This document shows, one piece after another, positions 51,501-60,500 of a stretch of 64,000 nucleotides of DNA (within the stretch, counting starts at the first letter, position 1; every line of letters begins with the position of its first letter). The DNA comes from Aquarana catesbeiana. Taxonomy: Eukaryota; Chordata; Amphibia; Anura; Ranidae. The stretch lies in assembly GCF_042186555.1 (NCBI RefSeq), contig NC_133324.1, positions 8,392,236 through 8,456,235 of the forward strand, in the 5' to 3' direction. A model generated the notes under the pieces. That model was not told the origin of the DNA, did not search any database, and was given only the letters and a program-made list of their open reading frames with translations. A program made the translations under genes and the position numbers.

Positions 51501-54500
51501 GCAGTTTTTGGGCAGGTACCCGGGCTTACAGGATGTCCTGAGGCAGGCCAGGAAAGTCTGTGTGCATTTCCACCAGTCATATAATGCCAGTGCTCAGCTG
51601 ACGGACCTCCAAAAGGAGTTTAACCTGCCCAAGAACCGCCTAATCTGTGACATGCCCACCAGGTGGAACTCAACGTTGGCCATGCTGCAGCGGCTGCACA
51701 TGCAGCAGAGGGCCATCAATGAGTACCTGTGCGACTATGGCACCAGGACAGGGTCAGGGGAGCTTGTTTTTTTTTCCCCACGCCAGTGGGCCATGATCAG
51801 GGATGCATGCACTGTCCTGTCACCATTTGAGGAGGCCACGAGGATGGTGAGCAGTGACAGTGCATGCATCAGTGACACTGTCCCCCTTGTCCACCTGTTG
51901 GAGCACACGCTGCGTGGAATAATGGACAGGGCACTTGAGGCAGAACAGAGGCAGGAAGAGGAGGACTTCCTTAGCTCTCAAGGCCCCCTTTATCCAGACA
52001 GTGTTCCTGCGTGCCCGCCGATCACACAGGAAGAGGACGAGGAGAAGGAGGAGGAGGAGGAGGAAGATTGTGTCAGTATGGAGGTGGAGCCTGGCACTCA
52101 GCATCAGCAGCAGTCTTTAAGGGATCAGTCCCAAGAAACACATGGACTTGTACGTGGCTGGGAGGAGGTGGCTGCGGCCATGTCGTCCTTAGTGACCCAG
52201 AGGACTCCGGACCGAATGCCTCAGCAAACTTACGCTGCATGGCCTCCCTGATCCTGCAAAGCCTGCGTAAGGATCCTCGTATTCGTGGTATCAAGGAGAA
52301 GGACCAATACTGGCTGGCAACCCTCCTTGATCCACGTTACAAGGGTAAGGTTGCGGACCTTATCTTGCCATCGCAGAGGGAGCAGAGGATGAAACATCTT
52401 CGGGAGGCCTTGCAGAAAGGTCTGTGCAACGCGTTCCCAGAGACTGGGAGGTTACAAACTCCTGTTTCTGGACAACGTGTTGCTGTGGCTTCGGTCAGTC
52501 AAAGAAGAAGCGGTGGAGAAGGTGGCCATCTGACCGATGCATTCAGACAATTTTTTGGTCCGCAGCCCCAAGGTATGATCAGTTCCAGCAACCATCGCCA
52601 GCGTCTGTTTTACATGGTGCAGGAATACCTAGGGGCAAGATCAGACTTGGACACCTTTCCACCGAAAATCCTCTGGGTTACTGGGTCTTGAGGATGGATC
52701 ACTGGCCAGAGCTTGCACAGTATGCAATTGAGCTACTGGCCTGTCCTGCATCCAGCGTTCTTTCGGAACGCACATTCAGTGCTGCTGGAGGCGTGGTAAC
52801 CGATCACAGGGTGCGTCTGTCCACCGACTCGGTCGATCGACTGACCTTCATAAAAATGAATCAGTCTTGGATCACCACCAGCTACCAAGCACCTGATGCT
52901 GATGTAACCGAATAATTTTTTTTGAAATCTCAGATCCCTTCAAAGACTGCCTATGCTGATGCTGAGTGACTATCCCTGAGTAATTATCCTCTTCCTCCTC
53001 AATCATCACGCTGATAGCTTGTAAGAACATTTTTGGTTCTGGGCGCCACCACCAGTGCCTAAGGCCCAATTTTTCAGCCCCTGTTTAACAGGGGTGTGTA
53101 ATTACAATTTTTGATGTAATACTTTGCAGCAGGGCTCGTTCCTGCATTCCAACTAGAGTGTCTGTCAGGGGTTGCAGTGTTGTGGCACCAGCACCAGTGC
53201 CTAAGGCCCAATTTTTCTGCCCCTGTCTAACAGGGGCGTGTAATTACAATTTTTGATGCAATACTTTGCAGCAGGGCTCGTTCCTGCGTTCCAACTAGAG
53301 TGTCTGTGAGGGGTTGCAGTGTTGTGGCACCAGCACCAGTGCCTAAGGCCCAATTTTTATGCCCCTGTCTAACAGGGGCGTGTAATTACAATTTTTGATG
53401 CAATACTTTGCAGCAGGGCTCGTTCCTGCGTTCCAACTAGAGTGTCTGTGAGGGGTTGCAGTGTTGTGGCACCAGCACCAGTGTCTAAGGCCCAATTTTT
53501 ATGCCCCTGTCTAACAGGGGCGTGTAATTACAATTTTTGATGCAATACTTTGCAGCAGGGCTCGTTCCTGCGTTCCAACTAGAGTGCCTGTGAGGGGTTG
53601 CAGTGTTGTGGCACCAGCACCAGTGCCTAAGGCCTAATTTTTCAGCTCCTGTTCAACAGGGGCATGTAATTACAATTCTTGATCTAATATTTCACAGCAG
53701 GGCCCTGTGAGGGCTTACAGTGTTGTGGCCACAGCAACACCTAAGGCCCAAATTTCTGCTGAGTATATAGGGCAGGACCCTACTTTCAAACATCTAACTT
53801 ACAAACGACTCCTACTTGCAAACGGAAGGAGACAACAGGAAGTGAGATGAAATCTACCCCTAGGAAGGGAAATTCTCTCCTGTAAGAGTTAATATAGGAA
53901 AAACATTTCTCCTTTCCACTGATGCTTTCCAATCCTTGTTCCACAAAAAAACCCAAATTTTCAAAAAACATTTTTCATTGGGACAAAAAGTGAGGTGAAA
54001 TCTTCTGAAGAGGAGGAAAGACAGCAAAACAAATGTCACAGGGGTGATAATCCTTCCCTATGTTTTCCAAAAAGCTTAAAAAAGATTTTTTGGCTGGAGC
54101 TAAACACGTTAAAAATGTACCCGTTCAAAATTACAAAGAGATTCTACTTAACAACAAACCTACAGTCCCTGTCTTGTTTGCACCGCCTGTATACTGCTGT
54201 TCAGAGTATATAGGGCCTGGTGGCCCCACACCTTTCCTTATTTTAATTTGGGTGCGGGGTTCCCCTTAATATCCATACAAGACCCAAAGGGCCTGGTAAT
54301 GGACTGGGGGGTACCCATGCCGTTTGTCTCACTGATTGTCATCCATAGTGCCAGGACCCGACATTACATTAAACCCGAAAGCAGTTTTAAATGAGATTTT
54401 TTCCTTTAAAAATGACATTTGGTGCAGGGACTGTTCTAAACACGGGAAACACGCGTTACTTTACAGGCATACTATAGACACCCCCCAGGTACAATATTTA

Positions 54501-57500
54501 AAGGAATATTTCACTTTTTTTTTTTACTTTAAGCATCATTAAAATCACTGCTCCCGAAAAAACGGCCGTTTTTAAAAGTTTTTTTTGCATTGATACATGT
54601 CCCCTGGGGTAGGACCCAGGTCCCCAAACCCTTTTTAGGACAATACCATGCAAATTAGCCTTTATAATGAGCACTTTTGATTTCGAACGTTCGAGTCCCA
54701 TAGACGTCAATGGGGTTCTAACGTTCGTGCGAACTTTCAGTCCGTTCGCAGGTTCTGGTGCGAACCGAACCGGGGGGTGTTCGGCTCATCCCTAGCCAAG
54801 AGTAGTTATAAATTACTTTTTTTCCTTTGAAATGTCATTTTGTTGTCAGACTGTTCTAAACACGAGAAACATGCGCCCCTTTACAGGCATACTATAGACA
54901 CCCCCCAGGTACGATATTTAAAGGAATATTTCACTTTTATTGTTTCACTTTAAGCATTATTAAAATCACTGCTCCCGAAAAAACGGCCGTTTTTAAAACT
55001 TTTTTTTGCATTGATCCATGTCCCCTGGGGCAGGACCAAGGGTCCCCAAACACTTTTTATGACAATACCATGCATATAAGCCTTTAAAATTAGCACTTTT
55101 GATTTCTCCCATAGACTTTTAAAGGGTGTTCCGCGGCATTCAAATTTGCCGCGAACACCCCAAATTGTTCGCTGTTCGGCGAACTTGCGAACAGCCGATG
55201 TTCGAGTTGAACATGAGTTCGACTCGAACTCAAAGCTCATCCCTAATTATGGATAAAGAACTGTGGGGTATGTAGATAGATAGTGACAGTGTTCAGAGAT
55301 CTTCGTGATCAAGATTTGATGTTCATCTCAGTGTTTCTAAATCCAAGGACTTCTTTTTGCTAGCGGGATTTCCTTATTGAAAGGATGTGATTTACCTAAA
55401 ATTATATAGTGATGGACTTCTAAGGTTTCTTTAGTTTGTTTCTTTAAAAGTAGAAAATATACGGGAAGAAAGTGTCATTCTCCTGCTGGAATGTGACTTT
55501 GCTCCTAAACTGTTATTGGGGATATTGTACATATTTAGTGTGTGTCTAACTTTGTTTTTTTTCAGGAGCAATTGGATCCTCCATCAAGCTGTTAGGATGT
55601 TCAGCTAGATAGATAGTGGGGTTGTGACAGTCATAATGTGATTTTGTTTGCAGATGTGAACATACTGTTATAAAAAAAGTTAAAACTGTATATCTCTATA
55701 CTGTGTTTCCTTATTCTTTGCCCTAATCCAATTTTTAAGCTCAAATACCTGCTCTCAGGCTTGGGAGTTATTATTATTTTTTCTGACAGACGTTGAGGAC
55801 AACGTCTATTGTAGTGGGGGGGTATGTAGCGCTGGTAGATCTTAAATCTACCGCTGATAGGTACATTTTGTGGGTTGCTTGTTAGGTGAAGTTAGATTTG
55901 CCTCTGTTCCAGCTTGGCTGAGTTGCGTGTAGTTCCACACTGTGCCGGTGGGTGTCGTTGTCACCATGGGCTGGTGTTGGAAAGGCAACGTGTTGAAGCG
56001 TATGAGTGCTCCTCTGTCCCGGAGACAACTCGGTGGAGGTGGTCCTCTGAGTTGAATTCTGGGAGAGGGTATTTATGGGACAGACGCCATGTTTAGGGGT
56101 TCGTTTTCAGCCACCTGCTGGCCCTCCTGGCCAACAGGTATGCGACAGGTCCTCCGATCGGGAGGCCCACGCGGCTGCAGCATGTGGGTGGGCCCAGAAG
56201 CCTGTCTGGGGCCTACCACAGCAGCAGAGGAATGGTCCTGAGCTGTCTATCCTAAATGTGAAGAAGCTGGAAAACCGAGAAGATCCCAGGGGAGGACCCA
56301 TCATCGAAGGATCATGCAGAGTGCTGGTCTGGAGAGGAGCCTGGTGACTGGGTTGAAGGACGTATCCTGAAGTAGTCTTACTGCATAGTACTGCCGGGTT
56401 GGCTTAAAGGTTCAAGTACTGTGTCTGACATTCATCGCAAACCAATACATCCTGTGGCAGAGGATGTACGGGTTTTATTCCAAACAAGTCTGTGGCAGAG
56501 ACTTTTGTTCGTGCTACGTACTGGCTGTTAGGCAAGTGAGAGAGGCCTATCCAGGCGGGCAAAGATTGAATCCCACAAGGGGAGCACATTCAACTACTAG
56601 TGTCCAATTCCAAAGAATGTTCTAAAGAATACTAAGGAAAGGTATTTGAGCTTCTCTGCAACTTTCCTTCTGCCTCTTTCCTGCTACTTCCTTTATTACT
56701 TGTTCATTAAGGCATTGGAAAATATACTCAAGTGTTTTGTGTCTACATCGTCCAGAGGTAAACTCAACGGGACCCTAGACCCGGTGGCGGTGAAACAGAG
56801 GTGTCGAGAATGAAGGTAACAGCCCGCTTTAAACTAGCAGCTCCAACGAGAGTTAGTGCTACATACAATATTCCAGTGTGGCTGTACAGCGAGTCTGACT
56901 AGCACAGATCAGACTGGAGTTCTCTGGCACCCTACCCAAACTGGCTCCCGTCACAAGCGTGATCTGCACTCCATTCGTTTAATGGAGGGCAGGGGAGGCA
57001 TCAGTGGTCTCATTAAAGGGAGCCTGTCTCAAAAAAGTATCACATAGGGGACTCATGTCCTCATGTGATAAAAAATAAAGTGTAAGAAAATAAAGTTAAA
57101 TCCAAGCACTTTAACCTCTCAAAATACATAAATATGAACCTCCCCCACCCCCACATACACGCATATACCAAAATAAACACAGATGGGAGGGGCGCCTGTG
57201 CACTAAAGCTTCAATTTTTCTGCACATGTTATCAACACACATGCTGGAGTGAGAACAATAATTTTAGACCTGTTATCAGTTATCTGGTATGAGTGGATCA
57301 TGGGTGCAATGTCAGGCTCCTGCAGACAAGTCCTTCAGCTTTCTGCCCATACATCTGTACAAGATTTTGGTTAGAAAGCTGGAGGACTTGTGAATTGACT
57401 ATGAGTGCACTGATCAGCACAATCACAGTCCATTGATACTACAATTCTGTCTGCCACGATGGAAGTCAGAACTTGTGGTTTATTCATTCACAGATTTATG

Positions 57501-60500
57501 TGAATGAATAACATGGCAGTGTGGGTGGGGCTGATTTTAAAGTGGGTGTGGTTTTGGGGGGGAGGAAACCCCTACCCACTGGCATGGGAGGTTTAGGGGT
57601 GAGGGAACATGTGCTGGAAGACCCTAAATACTGATTTGCCATGTAACATGTTCCAAAAGGTGAACTTAGCCTTAAAAACATTACCTATGGAAAAGTGAAT
57701 GTACTAAAGTTTGTCACCATTTCAGAGGTGCCGGTCATTTTAAGACTTGACATACTGGCTATTTATTCAGTGCAACCTCATCTTTTATATTTTACCAAAT
57801 AATTGGGTAATATATTACATTTGTGTGCCCTAAAATGAACTTTGTGTATCTTTTACTGAAAACAAAAGATGACATTTGGTAAATCATTGCACTAATATCA
57901 TGTGACAGAAAAAGATGATACAGCAAGCATTGTTTCTCCAGGGTCTCTGCTTTCAGAAAATATACTGTATACTGTTTAGGGGTTTTATATCATCTTCAGG
58001 CCTAAAATTTTTTTTTTTTAACAAGGGTGCAAAAATAAAAAGACAGCTCCAGAAGTGAAAGGGTTAAACACCTCTAAACTAAACATGAACCTAAACTGGG
58101 TGTAATTTTTTTCTGGGCACATTGTGTTCCAGTACTGAACTGACCGAGTATAAAAAGATACGAGTAAACTTTCATTGGACGCTCTCACCTTATACTTTAG
58201 TGTGTGTGGATTTATTTCGGATTTTTTGTTATTTATTTTAAAAGAGAAATCCATGTCATGTAATGCTTGAGCCAATATGTAGACTGCAATATACACTTTA
58301 TAGAATGTTTTCTCATCAGGAAAATATAAATCAAGTGGAAGTGTCTCCAAACTGCAGTCCCTAAGAGGACGTCTAGTTGTGAATGGAATAAGGACATTTT
58401 TCATTTTGTTTTCTGAAAAGCATTGATATTCAGTTATGAGAATATCCTCTATCAGGGGGTCATTTGGGCGGCTGGATGGCTGAATACTATAAAAATATTC
58501 CAGCATTTCCTTTGTGTAGAGATGGGGGTAAGTAAACACCAAGCTGCAGTTACTGAGAATAACAAATATTTCACTCATTGACCAAGAATCTGGTAGAATA
58601 AATGTTTTCTCCGTGTAATAAGGGACATTATTATATAAAAACGTGTAATAAGTCCCACTAACTGAGCCACAAATAATAAGAACTTCCGTAGTTGAGGTCC
58701 GCAGCTCTGGAGGAATTTTATCATAATTCTTTTCAGACACCAGAATCTTGAATTCAATACAAATTCCATGATTAGATAAATGTTTGCTGAGTTGTCGGAT
58801 CTCCCTCTCTCCATATTCATCATCAGATGTAAGGATTCCGACCCAGTTCCACTTCAACCTTTCCAGTAACTTTGCTATGGCCACATATTGCATCTCATCA
58901 TCCGGAACTGTCCGGAAAAAGTGTGGATACATCTTTCTATCACTCAGTAAAGTATCTCTGGCTCCATAACTAATCTAGAAAGAAAGAAAACAGTCTGTAT
59001 AATTAATCTGGAACTCTTAATATCCAAATGGACAGAAGAGAACCTTAGAAAATGTTTTACTGTTTTTTTTTAAGAGCAACAAACATGTCATCTGAGCTGT
59101 CTACAAGAGATCTATAAGCAGATTTTAGTAGCACTTTTATTTCACCGGACCATCAAGATAAAGATGCAAGTGTAAATGTATTGTTTCATAAATGATTACA
59201 GCCATCAGTGAAATCTGATAATATGATATTATAGGGGAATTTATCAAAACTGTATCAGCCAGAATCTGGAGCGTCCAATCAGCCTCTATCTTCAGCTTGT
59301 TTAGTTAAGCTTTGAAGATGAAATATGGAAGCTGATTGGTTGTCATTTACAACTGTCCCAGATTCTGGCTGCTCCAGTTTTGATAAATTCCCCTCTAATG
59401 CCCCGTACACACGGTTGGACTTTGTTCGGACATTCCGACAACAAAATCCTAGGATTTTTTCCGACTGGTGTTGGCTCAAACTTGTCTTGCATACACATGG
59501 TCACACAAAGTTGTCGGAAAATCCGATCATTCTGAACGCGGTGACGTAAAACATGTACGTCGGGACTATAAACGGGGCAGTAGCCAATAGCTTTCATCTC
59601 TTTATTTATTCTGAGCATGCGTGGCATTTTGTCCATCGGATTTGTGTACACACGATCGGAATTTCTGACAACGGATTTTGTTGTCGGAAAATTTTATATC
59701 CTGCTCTCAAACTTTGTGTGTCGGAAAATCCGATGGAAAATGTCCGATGGAGCCCACACACAGTCGGAATTTCTGACAACAAGGTCCTATCACACACTTT
59801 CCGTCGGAAAATCCGACCCTGTGTACGGGGCATAAGAGTTATTCTTCCTGTAATCCCACCTACTCATCAGTTTTCTGGACAGACACTCCCACTGCAAGAC
59901 TGATTTTTGGCTTTAGCTAGAGTTGGACAACCGAGTATAAACAAAATTACCAGCTCAGCTCTTGAACCTGTATATCCTTTATGGACCAAATCAGTGTTTT
60001 ACATTTCCACTATGGGTCTGTCTATTCAACCATAACTCTTATTTCTTCAGATAACAAAGTCATTTACTGTATATAACTGTATAAACAAACTTGTATTAAA
60101 AGTCCTCTTTCAATTCTAAAATGCACCAATAGATAGTCCTTCTGCCAACAACCCTGGTCCGGTGGTTGTGGGGGTCTTCAGGCGGGAGGCTTATTGGAAG
60201 CTGGCAGCCCTTTTTAAAAATAAGGAGTCCTCCAGAAACCGGCCACCCCTATGTGAATGAGTAAGAGGGACATAGTACTCCTACTCAATCACAAAAAAGT
60301 AACTTATAGATAAAGACACCGAAAAGTTTGATAAGCCCTTTATTAAAAAAAGAAACCAAGAAAAGCACCTCATTGTAAATTCATGATTATTTATGATGTA
60401 TGCCGCCTGCCTACCTGTCAACACTAAAAACCCAACAGACCCTAGCGCACATGACAGGGAAGGGACAGGGATAGTAATGACATAATTGACCAAACATGGC

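Larger units (their letters stand above)
44288..54794 (+). mobile_element. 10.5-kb hAT transposon of autonomous type, inactive
   Basis: TAGGGATGAGC (44288) to GCTCATCCCTA (54794), flanked by the perfect 8-bp repeat GCCAAGAG (44280-44287 and 54795-54802). Order: L-type end, paired hairpins and TATA box (44448-44590), 166-bp tandem repeats (44805 onward) split by a Penelope-like insertion, transposase gene (48760-52915) split by a 909-bp insertion, 142-bp tandem repeats (53041-53757), and an R-type end. The last 550 bp are homologous to the arms of copies I-V ('gactgttctaaacacgggaaac', 'ggcatactatagacacc'). This makes it the likely source family for the short copies. Its transposase has three frameshifts. 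Confidence 0.88.
43208..55245. mobile_element. hAT element copy V: right half only, split by the 10.5-kb hAT element
   Basis: 43208-44287 corresponds to the centre and right arm of copy I (GTGACCCCGCCCCC boxes, purine-rich tract 43360-43670, then the arm), and 54803-55245 completes it to an L-type end GCTCATCCCTA. The two parts are separated by the element at 44288-54794 with its duplication GCCAAGAG. No left terminus is found: sequence left of 43208 is unrelated, so half of the palindrome is missing. The right flank would be ATTATGGA. Confidence 0.75.

Noticed and set aside
55825..56863. Solo LTR with target duplication
   Set aside because: The flanking 5-mers differ, so it is listed only as an LTR of a probably truncated element.
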